Below are positions 45,785 through 53,657 of a stretch of DNA of 64,000 nt, one piece after another. The DNA is from Nonlabens antarcticus. Its GTDB lineage: Bacteria; Bacteroidota; Bacteroidia; Flavobacteriales; Flavobacteriaceae. The translations under genes and the position numbers were made by a program. Positions within the stretch are counted from its first letter, which is position 1, and each line of letters starts with the position of its first letter. The stretch is taken from contig NZ_JADFCO010000056.1 in assembly GCF_015356755.1 (NCBI RefSeq), forward strand, positions 1-64,000, given 5' to 3'. The notes under the pieces are model-generated. The model saw only the letters and a program-made list of their open reading frames with translations, made no database searches and had not been told where the DNA came from.

Positions 45785-46921
45785 ATGACTTATCGTTTTT
45801 TATTAGCTGTGATTTTTTTCGCTTTCGCGAAAGCGATGACCGCACAATCCACAGAAGAAATACCCCATATTGCAACACTGGATGTATCCTATATGTATGG
45901 TACCATCTTGCAACACAACCCAGATATTTCCCATCTGATCACTGATCATCCCACTGGGATTTTACTGAGTTATAACCGGAAGACTTTTGGAGAAGAAGAA
46001 TGGGAATCCAGATACGGTTTTCCCGATTATGGTTTCAGCGCGGCCTATCAGGACATGAAAAATTATCATCTGGGCGAGGCATACAGCGCCTATGCGCATT
46101 ATAACTTTTATTTTTTTAATAGAAATCTGCAATTTAGAGTTGGGCAAGGACTGGCTTACATGACAAAGCCTTTTGACGCGGTAACAAATCCTGAAAACAA
46201 TGCATATGGCACAACTATTACTAGTTCCACATATCTTGTTGCAAATTACCGACGAGAAAATATTATTGAAGGATTAGGTTTTCACGCCGGTGCCACGATC
46301 ATGCATTATTCTAATGCAAATGTCAGAGCCCCCAACAATTCTACTAATACCTGGTTTTTTAATGCTGGGATCAATTATACGTTGAATCGGGAGGAAATTC
46401 CGGAGTTTAGAATATGGGAAAAGAAAGCCTATTCTGAGCCTATCAGTTTAAATGCTGTTGCCAGGTTAGGTTTCAATGAAAGTGATTATCGTGGCAGTGG
46501 TCAGTATCCGTTTTATGACTTTTCTGTGTATGCAGATAAGCGTATCAATGTAAAGAGCAGCATACATGCTGGTGTAGAATTGTTTGTAGCGGAGTTTCTA
46601 CGAGAATACCGGGATTATCAAGCTAATAGTTTCCCAGAAAGCGGGTTGACTGGCGATGAAGACCACAAACGAGCTGGAATTTTTATAGGCCATGAACTGC
46701 ATTTAGGGAAGACCAGCGTTTTGTCGCAATTTGGTTATTACGTGTACCAGCCTATTGAGTTTGAATCTAAATTTTATAATCGTTTAGGACTACAGAGACG
46801 ATTGACAGACAACATTTTTGCCAGCGTCACTGTAAAAGCACACGGCGCCAAAGCGGAAGGTGTAAGTCTAGGAGTAGGTTACAGGTTTGATAAAGTATTT
46901 ACCCCCAAAACTGAATTATGA
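45785..46921 (+). CDS. Acyloxyacyl hydrolase / lipid A 3-O-deacylase (PagL-like)
   Basis: 378 residues. The signal peptide FFAFAKAMTAQ is coded by the palindrome repeat. The remainder has the alternating pattern of an outer-membrane beta-barrel. PagL-type motif HYSNANVRAPNNSTN (catalytic His-x-Ser-Asn followed by the Asn/Pro loop) is at about residues 175-190. Compared with PagL (about 150 residues in the barrel), the protein is longer, with a second beta-rich half, as in Bacteroidota homologues. It may remodel lipid A. Its stop overlaps the next start (ATGA). Confidence 0.8.
   Translation: MTYRFLLAVIFFAFAKAMTAQSTEEIPHIATLDVSYMYGTILQHNPDISHLITDHPTGILLSYNRKTFGEEEWESRYGFPDYGFSAAYQDMKNYHLGEAYSAYAHYNFYFFNRNLQFRVGQGLAYMTKPFDAVTNPENNAYGTTITSSTYLVANYRRENIIEGLGFHAGATIMHYSNANVRAPNNSTNTWFFNAGINYTLNREEIPEFRIWEKKAYSEPISLNAVARLGFNESDYRGSGQYPFYDFSVYADKRINVKSSIHAGVELFVAEFLREYRDYQANSFPESGLTGDEDHKRAGIFIGHELHLGKTSVLSQFGYYVYQPIEFESKFYNRLGLQRRLTDNIFASVTVKAHGAKAEGVSLGVGYRFDKVFTPKTEL
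45820..45835. repeat. 16-bp palindrome copy 12 (coding, AFAKA frame)
   Basis: Exact copy coding the signal-peptide C-region FFAFAKAMTAQ of the PagL-like protein. Confidence 0.95.
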
Positions 46922-47823
46922 GAAATCTATTAGTTAAAAGTTCAGAATTAGGAGTTATGGTCGTTGGAAAAATTGAATCAATATTGTTTAAAGTGAGAGG
47001 TTTGCGCGCTGCTATTTGTGATTTGAAATTTGTGATTTCATATTTAGGTAATTGTTTTAAGAAGTTTGTGGTTCCATCTTTAGCCTTATTCCTACTAACC
47101 ATGGCAACAAGCTGTGATTCAGAAAATGGACTCAACTGTACGCAGGCGGCTGGTGATATTCAAAGTTATGAGGTTGATGTGGATACTTTTGATAAGGTCA
47201 TTATTTTTCAACGCATGGGAGCAACTTTTAAGCAAGGCCCAATACAAAAGGTTGTAGTAAAAACGGGAGAAAATTTGTTTAATGATATAGATGTAAAGGT
47301 CATCGATGGTCAATTACAAATTGTGAATAATAATGGGTGTAATCTAGTGCGCGATTATGGAATCACGCAGATTGAGATAACCTCGCCTAATATTACCGAG
47401 ATTAGAACAAGTACTGGTGAAGATTTGAAAAGTGATGGTGTACTTAGTTATCCCAGTTTGACATTGCTCTCTGAGGACACAGCGCTAGAAGACGAATTCA
47501 ATACGGATGGCGATTTTAGACTTGAACTAGATGTGCAGAATCTCAAAATTGTTTCCAATAACCTGAGTTATTTCTATTTGAGCGGTACCGTTGAAAATAC
47601 AGACATAACATTTCTAGATGGTGATGGTAGGATTTATGCAGAAAACTTAGAAGTTCAAAACGCACAGATTTTCCACCGCGGCACTTCAGAATGGCGTATG
47701 GACGTAAAACAAAGCATCGCCGGAACCATTAATGGTTACGGCGATGTGATATTAAATAATCAGCCTACAACTGTTGATGTCCAGGAAACCTGGCGCGGGC
47801 GATTGATTTATTTAAATAACTAG
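46918..47823 (+). CDS. GIN-domain (DUF2807-like) lipoprotein with unusual long N-region
   Basis: 301 residues. A lipobox LLTMATSC lies at about residues 59-66, preceded by a hydrophobic KKFVVPSLALFLL segment. The mature part is a right-handed beta-helix-like repeat domain typical of putative autotransporter-adhesin head GIN domains (FDKVIIFQRMGATFKQG..., EITSPNITEIRTSTGEDL). The first 45 residues are odd for a signal peptide. They come from low-complexity DNA with repeated AGTT/ATTTGTGATTT words, suggesting a repeat insertion behind the original start or a wrong start (GTG at 47068 is an alternative). It overlaps the PagL-like gene by 4 bp and the opposite gene by 4 bp. Confidence 0.75.
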   Translation: MRNLLVKSSELGVMVVGKIESILFKVRGLRAAICDLKFVISYLGNCFKKFVVPSLALFLLTMATSCDSENGLNCTQAAGDIQSYEVDVDTFDKVIIFQRMGATFKQGPIQKVVVKTGENLFNDIDVKVIDGQLQIVNNNGCNLVRDYGITQIEITSPNITEIRTSTGEDLKSDGVLSYPSLTLLSEDTALEDEFNTDGDFRLELDVQNLKIVSNNLSYFYLSGTVENTDITFLDGDGRIYAENLEVQNAQIFHRGTSEWRMDVKQSIAGTINGYGDVILNNQPTTVDVQETWRGRLIYLNN

Positions 47824-48419
47824 AGAATAGTTATAGGTAATTCTGCTCTGTAAGTACCCCAACCCATTTTAAGGTGAACTACCTTATCATTATTAGGAGA
47901 ATAAAGAGCCATACTTAAGTTTTCAAGGTTCTCAGTATCGGTCATTACTGGGATTGTAGTAGTGACTACATCCATTTCATCTTTATGAGAATAATGTCCC
48001 CAGGCGTCAATTTCACTGTTGATATGAACAGTCCACTCTTTTTCAGTTGGAACGACAACCATAGAATAACGACCCGCCTTAATTTCCTTACCACCTATCA
48101 TGGCGTCTTTCATTAACGTGATTTCTGTATTTTCATTAGCTCCTATTCTCCATTTCTCACCGTATTTTTGGATTCCAGAACCTTTGACATCAGATGTCGT
48201 GAAAACTGCACGGTCGTTAAGACTAGGTCTGCTGTAAAGAACTTTGATTTGTGGTTGTTGAGCCATTTTCTGCTCATCCGTTTTTGCAAAAGCGCGCTTA
48301 GCGGCTTGTGCAGGGTAGTATGCTGCGTCCATGGGACTCTTGTCCATTTGGTCAAAATCCTGTGCGGTTGCACTGAATGTAAAAGCCATTGCTGCTGCAG
48401 CTAAAAGTATGTTTTTCAT
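47820..48419 (-). CDS. DUF2911-domain secreted protein
   Basis: 199 residues with a signal peptide ending ATAQ. The body matches DUF2911 proteins of Bacteroidota: VLYSRPSLNDRAVFTTSDVKGSGIQKYGEKWRIGANENTEI-type features, then GKEIKAGRYSMVVVPTEKEWTVHIN. Function is unknown; it is predicted to be periplasmic and beta-rich. Convergent with the GIN gene, the two stop codons share the four bases CTAG, and no terminator is seen between them. Confidence 0.88.
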   Translation of the reverse strand: MKNILLAAAAMAFTFSATAQDFDQMDKSPMDAAYYPAQAAKRAFAKTDEQKMAQQPQIKVLYSRPSLNDRAVFTTSDVKGSGIQKYGEKWRIGANENTEITLMKDAMIGGKEIKAGRYSMVVVPTEKEWTVHINSEIDAWGHYSHKDEMDVVTTTIPVMTDTENLENLSMALYSPNNDKVVHLKMGWGTYRAELPITIL

Positions 48420-48465
48420 AATATTATTTAAAGTTAATTGTTACAATGATACGTTGTATTGAGAA

Positions 48466-49257
48466 TCAGGATGTTAATTCCGTTTTAAAAAGCATCAAAC
48501 CACTGCTGGGAGCAATGTGAGAAAGATGAATTTTATTAGAACCATCAAGCGTTTTCTCAAATTCTTCCAAATTCATTTTACCCATTCCTAGATCAAAAAG
48601 AGATCCCATCATAAGTCGTACTTGGTGTCGTTTAAAACCTTTTCCGCTTACGCGAAAGCAAAAACTTTCTTCAGGAAAGAAGTTAGCTGTGAATAAACTA
48701 TTCACTTCTATATAAGAAGATTCAACCACGCTCGTCGTATTGGTCGTGTCCGAAGGTTTGTAGGTATAGGACCAGAAATCCTTTTCTCCTTCAAACATTT
48801 GAGCAGCTTTTTTCATAAGCTCGATATCAAGCTCTGTCTTCATGTACACCATCAAGGGCGCACAAAAAGGATGGAACTTCTCACCGTGGGAAAACATATA
48901 AACGTATTCCTTGAGTTTAGGAGCCTGAATGATGTTGAGATCAGCCGTGGTAGTTTCAATACCTAAAGCTCTAATGTCACTGGGAAGATTGAGGTTGAAG
49001 TCTTCTAGAAATATGCTGAGGTCTTTAATAGGTGCATCGTCCAGAAACAACTCGATCAAGGTTTCATTTACAGAAACCTTGGCATCTGTTCGTCCAGCAG
49101 CAAGAATCTTAAAGTTGGAATGATCAAAAACAAATCGCAACGTGCGTTGCACCATGCGTTCCACCGTGGGAAGATCCGGTTGTTTTTGCCAGCCGTGGAA
49201 TCTGAAACCTAAATACTGGAGCTTGATGAGGTAATAATGTCGTTGAGGTTTGAACAT
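48466..49257 (-). CDS. truA: tRNA pseudouridine synthase A-like protein
   Basis: A 263-residue pseudouridine synthase. It has YLGFRFHGWQKQP, the active-site block AAGRTDAKVSVNETL with catalytic Asp in GRTD, SYTYKPSD and the RNA-binding CFRVSGKGFKRHQVRLMMG. In standard TruA the block reads GRTDAGVHA; the Lys-Val-Ser variant marks a divergent Bacteroidota subtype, so target positions 38-40 of tRNA are likely but unproven. A near-palindrome (48645-48660, 14/16) falls in the CFRVSG codons. Confidence 0.82.
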   Translation of the reverse strand: MFKPQRHYYLIKLQYLGFRFHGWQKQPDLPTVERMVQRTLRFVFDHSNFKILAAGRTDAKVSVNETLIELFLDDAPIKDLSIFLEDFNLNLPSDIRALGIETTTADLNIIQAPKLKEYVYMFSHGEKFHPFCAPLMVYMKTELDIELMKKAAQMFEGEKDFWSYTYKPSDTTNTTSVVESSYIEVNSLFTANFFPEESFCFRVSGKGFKRHQVRLMMGSLFDLGMGKMNLEEFEKTLDGSNKIHLSHIAPSSGLMLFKTELTS

Positions 49258-49391
49258 ATTGCAAAGATGTGGAATCTAGAGATAGAATTACAGAGATATA
49301 TCAGTCCTATTTGAGTGACTTGAAGGCTTCTTTTAAATTCTTGGCAGTTATCTTTATAGCACTCGTCATTATCAAATCTAATTTATCAATT

Positions 49392-50501
49392 ATGAAAAGA
49401 GTTGCAGTATTACTATCGCTACTAACTTTATTAGTTTCCTGTCAAGAGAAAAAAGAGATTGATATTGCTTTTTTAACTGAAAGATTCAACGAAAAAATGG
49501 ATTCGGTTGAAGTAATTCAGTATGACGTTAGAAATGTAATAGATTTTGCTTCTGGTGATAAATCAGACAACCAAGGTTTTGCGGTAATAAACCGTGATCA
49601 AAATGATTCGTTATTTGGCTTTTCGTTTTATGGAATTCGTAAGGATATAAATATGTCTGCCATTTACAAGGATGGGAATGCATTTCATATTAAAAACAAT
49701 GAAAATAGCTATGAGCAGGAAGAAGGTCGAATTCAGTTTTTGGGACGACCTGGTGGACAAATGATCTTTGAAGATTATTTTGAGCTAAGTACCGTTTATG
49801 AAGATGTTACTGTGATGGAAACGGAAGATAATTATGTAATTAACTATGATTTTGAAGATGATCTAGAAAAGCAGATTACGGAAAAAAGTAAAATAATAGA
49901 ATTAGACAAGAGAACATTTCTACCTCAAAAAATAACAACAACCTTAAAAGGTGAAATAGGTCAAAAACAAATAATTGTCTTTGAATTCTCAAATTATAAA
50001 ACTAATGATGAAGTGATCAAAAGTGTTTCTGATTACCTGCAAGAATTGAATGAAATGGTGCTCGTTGTAGATGATCCAGTATTACCTAACAAACTTTTAA
50101 ATAAACCTTTACCTGAAATCTCCTTGAAAAACTTATTGGATGAAAACGATTATGTAACGTTATCAGCTGATAAAGTAATTTTAATTGATTTTTGGGAAGT
50201 CTGGTGTGGTCCCTGCATCGCCTCGTTCCCTAAAGTTGAAATGCTTAAAAATAAGTTTGAATCGGATGTAAAAATTTTCGGGATTGTTTCAGATGATATA
50301 GATGGGGCTGTCGAACTAGTGAACAATAAAGAAGCCACTTTCTTAAATTTAATAGGCGACGATAAACTGAAGCAGGACTTTAGCGTTAACAGCTGGCCTA
50401 GATACTTTCTTGTAGATAGACAAGGAATCATACTCCATGAATACCATGGTTTTTCTGATCAAATTGAAAAAGATATTGAAGAACTGATAAAGTCTACCTA
50501 G
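49392..50501 (+). CDS. Thioredoxin-domain (TlpA-like) lipoprotein
   Basis: 369 residues from KRVAVLLSLLTLLVSC, which has a lipobox at about residue 18. An upstream in-frame Met 41 codons earlier was rejected because it puts a second polar leader before the signal. An N-terminal beta-rich domain of about 200 residues, of the kind found before Bacteroidota redoxins, precedes a thioredoxin fold with active site EVWCGPCIASFP and the cis-Pro loop NSWPRYFLVD. It is presumably a membrane-anchored periplasmic disulfide reductase; partner unknown. Confidence 0.87.
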   Translation: MKRVAVLLSLLTLLVSCQEKKEIDIAFLTERFNEKMDSVEVIQYDVRNVIDFASGDKSDNQGFAVINRDQNDSLFGFSFYGIRKDINMSAIYKDGNAFHIKNNENSYEQEEGRIQFLGRPGGQMIFEDYFELSTVYEDVTVMETEDNYVINYDFEDDLEKQITEKSKIIELDKRTFLPQKITTTLKGEIGQKQIIVFEFSNYKTNDEVIKSVSDYLQELNEMVLVVDDPVLPNKLLNKPLPEISLKNLLDENDYVTLSADKVILIDFWEVWCGPCIASFPKVEMLKNKFESDVKIFGIVSDDIDGAVELVNNKEATFLNLIGDDKLKQDFSVNSWPRYFLVDRQGIILHEYHGFSDQIEKDIEELIKST

Positions 50502-50506
50502 CAAAT

Positions 50507-51409
50507 CTACTCCCCAGTCAACTCCTGAAACATCGCTTCAAGATTCTTATTCCTTTTATTCAGGGACAAAATCTTCAATTTATTATCGTGTGCAAAGTCA
50601 AATACGCCAGCGCGTTGATCAACTTTTGTTTCAAACCTTAGTCTGTAATTGAAGCCGTGTAGTTCTTTTACCTCGCGCACGAGTGGGATACGTTGCAATA
50701 ATTCAGGTTCCACGCGATAATCAAATTCTACATCGATGACTTGAATCTCGTCACTTTTAAGGTTTTTCAGGTAATCGTCTGCTACTATCTGGCCTTTATT
50801 GATAATGATGACACGGTCACACATGGCCTCTACTTCCTGCATGATGTGTGTGGAAAGTAGAATGGTGGTGTTTTTAGCAACCTCGCGTATTAAACTGCGA
50901 ATTTCTACGAGCTGGTTAGGATCCAGACCGGTTGTAGGTTCGTCTAAAATTAGGACCTTCGGTTGGTGAAGCAATGCATTTGCAAGACCTACACGTTGTT
51001 TAAATCCTTTGGAAAGTTCTTGTATTTTTTTGTTTTTATGGGATTCAAGACCGGTCTCGATGATAACTTCCTCTATGCGATCTTGCGCATTTTTAATTTT
51101 ATAAATACTGGCACTAAATCCTAAATATTCCTTTACATACATATCTGGATATAGCGGATTATTTTCTGGCAAGTACCCTACAGAACTTTGAACAGCTCTA
51201 GCTTCTGTTTTTACATCGTGTCCATTTACCGTTGCACTGCCTTCATTAGCATTTAAATAAGTGGTTAAAATTCTCATCATGGTGGATTTTCCCGCACCAT
51301 TTGGCCCCAAAAAGCCCACAATGTCGCCGGTTTTTATAGAAAACGAGATATTATCAAGCGCCTTTTGGCTGCCGTATATTTTTGTGATGTTAGATACTTC
51401 TATGGACAT
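50507..51409 (-). CDS. gldA: ABC transporter ATP-binding protein, gliding-motility GldA type
   Basis: 300 residues from the start at 51409 (MSIEVSNITKIYGSQKALDNI). A Met 21 codons upstream reads through the palindrome and is not the real start. It has Walker A GPNGAGKST, signature LSKGFKQRVGLANALLHQP, Walker B VLILDEPTTGLDP and the C-terminal DUF4162-like part. Sequence layout and the SVGYLPENNPLYPDMYVKEYL block match GldA, the ATPase of the GldAFG complex required for gliding in Flavobacteriia. The permease genes gldF and gldG are not in this stretch. Confidence 0.85.
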   Translation of the reverse strand: MSIEVSNITKIYGSQKALDNISFSIKTGDIVGFLGPNGAGKSTMMRILTTYLNANEGSATVNGHDVKTEARAVQSSVGYLPENNPLYPDMYVKEYLGFSASIYKIKNAQDRIEEVIIETGLESHKNKKIQELSKGFKQRVGLANALLHQPKVLILDEPTTGLDPNQLVEIRSLIREVAKNTTILLSTHIMQEVEAMCDRVIIINKGQIVADDYLKNLKSDEIQVIDVEFDYRVEPELLQRIPLVREVKELHGFNYRLRFETKVDQRAGVFDFAHDNKLKILSLNKRNKNLEAMFQELTGE

Positions 51410-51437
51410 AATGTAAATATAGGAATTGTGATGAATT

Positions 51438-51453
51438 CGCTTTCGCGAAAGCG
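51438..51453. repeat. 16-bp palindrome copy 13 (upstream of gldA)
   Basis: Exact copy 28 bp upstream of the gldA start, in the gap to the divergent pheA leader. Confidence 0.95.
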
Positions 51454-51507
51454 AACTATTCCCAGATAACAATAATATGATCAGTTTTTTATTTAAATAT
51501 CATTTTT

Positions 51508-51542
51508 TTGTAATGACTTTTCCTCAAAGTATTATACTTTAG
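51508..51542 (+). promoter_or_regulatory. Possible promoter of the pheA leader
   Basis: A TTG within a T-rich run (51508) and TACTTTAG (51535-51542, one mismatch to TAnnTTTG). The spacing of 24 is longer than the usual 17-23. The leader start codon at 51552 would be only a few bases from the transcription start. Confidence 0.4.
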
Positions 51543-51551
51543 CCGCTTGTT

Positions 51552-51623
51552 ATGAATACAAATACTTATTTCTGGTCTGGATATTACTTCTATTTTATAG
51601 AAGAGCGGACTCTATTGAAATAG
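51552..51623 (+). CDS. Aromatic-rich leader peptide of the pheA operon
   Basis: A 23-codon frame with ATG start and TAG stop. Codons 6-15 read YFWSGYYFYF: eight aromatic residues in ten (four Tyr, three Phe, one Trp). It ends 61 bp before pheA and just before a terminator hairpin. The layout is that of an attenuator leader peptide sensing charged tRNA-Phe/Tyr. Too short for standard gene callers. Confidence 0.85.
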   Translation: MNTNTYFWSGYYFYFIEERTLLK

Positions 51624-51674
51624 GTTAATACTTATATATCACAATAAAGTCCTGAATATTTCAGGACTTTTTTT
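51607..51674 (+). promoter_or_regulatory. Transcription attenuator of the aromatic amino acid operon
   Basis: The terminator is AAAGTCCTGAA/TTCAGGACTTT (51646-51670) with a T run to 51674, ending 10 bp before pheA. The competing antiterminator is GGACTCTATTG (51607-51617, inside leader codons 19-22) with CAATAAAGTCC (51642-51652), 10 of 11 paired. A ribosome stalled at the aromatic codons (51567-51596) leaves 51607-51617 free and blocks the terminator. A ribosome at the stop codon (51621) covers it and lets the terminator form. Confidence 0.85.
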
Positions 51675-51684
51675 ATTCCATAAA

Positions 51685-52497
51685 ATGAAAATTGCAATAC
51701 AAGGCGTTAGAGGCTCGTACCACCACCAGGTGGCGCACCGACTGTATGGAGAAGTTGGGTTGCTGGAATGTAATTCCTTTGACCAGTTGAGTCTTGCCGT
51801 TGCAAACGGCGATGTGGATAAGGGCGTGATGGCGCTGGGAAATTCAATCGCGGGCAGTATTTTGAATAATTATGCGCTGATTAGAAAAGACAGCCTGCAC
51901 ATTACCGCAGAATATTACCTGGCTATTAAGCATCAATTGATGGCTTTAAAAGGCCAAAAACTGGAAGATATCCTTGAGGTACACTCCCACCCAATGGCGC
52001 TGCTGCAATGCAAATCCTATTTCAGGGATTATCCAGAAATCAAACTGGTAGAAACCGATGACACCGCCGCATCTGCTTTGCGTATTTCTCGCGATAACAA
52101 GAGAGGAGTTGCGGCAATAGCATCTAGCAAAGCGGCACAAATTTATGATTTAGAAATTATCGCTACTGATATTCAAGAAGTTGAAAATAATGTCACTCGT
52201 TTTGTTGTTGTTGAAAGAAATCAACAAAACACAGAGCATGCTAATAAAGCGACCATCAATTTTGTAAGCAGCCATGAAGCCGGTGCACTTGCAAGAATTC
52301 TGACAATAATAAGTGCACAACGCATCAATCTTTCCAAAATCCTATCGATTCCAATTATAGAAAAACCTTTTCTCTACTCCTTTGTGGCTGATTTAGAATT
52401 TGATGATTTAGATCAATGGAGTGCTGCAAAACAACAAATACAACCTTACATCATGGAACTTAATGTTCTAGGATTATATAAACGCGCTACATTATGA
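51685..52497 (+). CDS. pheA: Prephenate dehydratase
   Basis: A 270-residue enzyme making phenylpyruvate from prephenate. The catalytic domain spans 1-180 (IQGVRGSYHHQVAHRLYG, LGNSIAGSI, VHSHPMALLQC, conserved NNVTRFVVVE with the Thr-Arg-Phe motif). An ACT domain follows for phenylalanine feedback (SSHEAGALARILTIISAQRINLSKILSIPI). The chorismate mutase part is not fused here but is fused to the DAHP synthase at the operon's end. It is the first gene after the attenuator and overlaps the next by 4 bp. Confidence 0.95.
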   Translation: MKIAIQGVRGSYHHQVAHRLYGEVGLLECNSFDQLSLAVANGDVDKGVMALGNSIAGSILNNYALIRKDSLHITAEYYLAIKHQLMALKGQKLEDILEVHSHPMALLQCKSYFRDYPEIKLVETDDTAASALRISRDNKRGVAAIASSKAAQIYDLEIIATDIQEVENNVTRFVVVERNQQNTEHANKATINFVSSHEAGALARILTIISAQRINLSKILSIPIIEKPFLYSFVADLEFDDLDQWSAAKQQIQPYIMELNVLGLYKRATL

Positions 52498-53657
52498 TAG
52501 AAACAGCTAACCGTCTAAAGAGCGTTCCCGAATACTATTTTGCCACGAAGCTGCGAGAAGTCCGCAACTTGACACAACAAGGAAAGCCTATAATAAATGC
52601 GGGAATAGGCAGTCCAGATTTATTGCCTCCAGATCATGTAGTTCCAGCACTTATCGCTGCACTTCAGGATCCACAAGCTCATGCTTACCAAAGTTATATG
52701 GGACTGCCTGAATTGCGACAAAGTATGACTGAATTTTATAATTCACATTACAGGGTAACTTTGGACCCTGAAACTGAAATAATCCCGCTAATGGGAAGTA
52801 AAGAAGGCATTTTACATATCTCGTTAGCTTTCTTGAATGCAGGTGATCATGTTCTGATTCCAGATCCTGGATACCCTGCTTATGCAAGCGCAACCTTACT
52901 TTGTGAGGCACATCCTGTTGCTTATAATTTAACTGCAGCAAATGAGTGGATGCCTGATTTTGAAGCCCTAGAGAAGTCAGATTTATCTAAAGTAAAGTTA
53001 ATGTGGACAAATTACCCCAATATGCCTACCGGTGCCCCAGCAAGTATGGAGCTTTTTGAAAAACTGGTATCTTTTGCAAAAAGGCACAACATTTTATTGA
53101 TTAATGATAACCCCTATAGTTGTTTGGGAAATAAAGAAAAACTAAGTATTCACCAGGTGGAAGGCTCTCGTGATTGTGTTATGGAATTAAACTCTATAAG
53201 TAAAACATTCAATATGGCTGGGTGGCGTGTGGGAATGTTAACTGGAAACGCCAGTGTTTTGAAAGAAGTTCTCAAAGTGAAGACTAACATGGATAGTGGG
53301 ATGTTTTATGGCGTTCAAAAAGGTGCGATTGCTGCGCTGAAAACGCCAGAGAGTTGGCTTTTAAATCAAGATAAAACCTATGAGAATCGCAGGAAACTGA
53401 TCAAGCAAGTAGCAACTGCATTAGGTTTAAAACCGCACAACCAATTGGGAGGACTATTTGTATGGTGCAAAATCCCGGATATCGATGTGGATGATAAAAC
53501 GTTCGTAGATCAACTACTTCATAAACACCACATATTTATTGCGCCGGGAAGTGTTTTTGGGAAAAACGGAAAGGGATATGTAAGGTTTTCTCTATGTGTC
53601 AAAGAAGATGATTTAGCAACAATGTTAGATAGGGTTTCTAAAGAAGCTGCGGTATGA
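52494..53657 (+). CDS. Class I/II aminotransferase of the aromatic operon
   Basis: A 387-residue PLP-dependent aminotransferase. It has GIGSPDLLPPDHV, YQSYMGLPELRQSM, PLMGSKEGILHISLAF, WTNYPNMPTGAPA (Asn and Pro/Gly contacts), NDNPYS and the Schiff-base Lys in SISKTFNMAGWRVGM. It overlaps both neighbours by 4 bp, pheA before and tyrA after, so it most likely transaminates phenylpyruvate and hydroxyphenylpyruvate, or prephenate itself. Substrate choice cannot be settled from sequence. Confidence 0.9.
   Translation: MIETANRLKSVPEYYFATKLREVRNLTQQGKPIINAGIGSPDLLPPDHVVPALIAALQDPQAHAYQSYMGLPELRQSMTEFYNSHYRVTLDPETEIIPLMGSKEGILHISLAFLNAGDHVLIPDPGYPAYASATLLCEAHPVAYNLTAANEWMPDFEALEKSDLSKVKLMWTNYPNMPTGAPASMELFEKLVSFAKRHNILLINDNPYSCLGNKEKLSIHQVEGSRDCVMELNSISKTFNMAGWRVGMLTGNASVLKEVLKVKTNMDSGMFYGVQKGAIAALKTPESWLLNQDKTYENRRKLIKQVATALGLKPHNQLGGLFVWCKIPDIDVDDKTFVDQLLHKHHIFIAPGSVFGKNGKGYVRFSLCVKEDDLATMLDRVSKEAAV

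Noticed and set aside
48645-48660. CGCTTACGCGAAAGCA in truA as a palindrome copy
   Set aside because: 14/16 matches, but the codons fall in a conserved TruA motif (FRVSGxGF), so similarity may be coincidental.
51410-51472. N-terminal extension of gldA (21 extra codons with SLSRKR)
   Set aside because: Also a read-through of the palindrome; the ABC domain starts normally at the Met at 51409.
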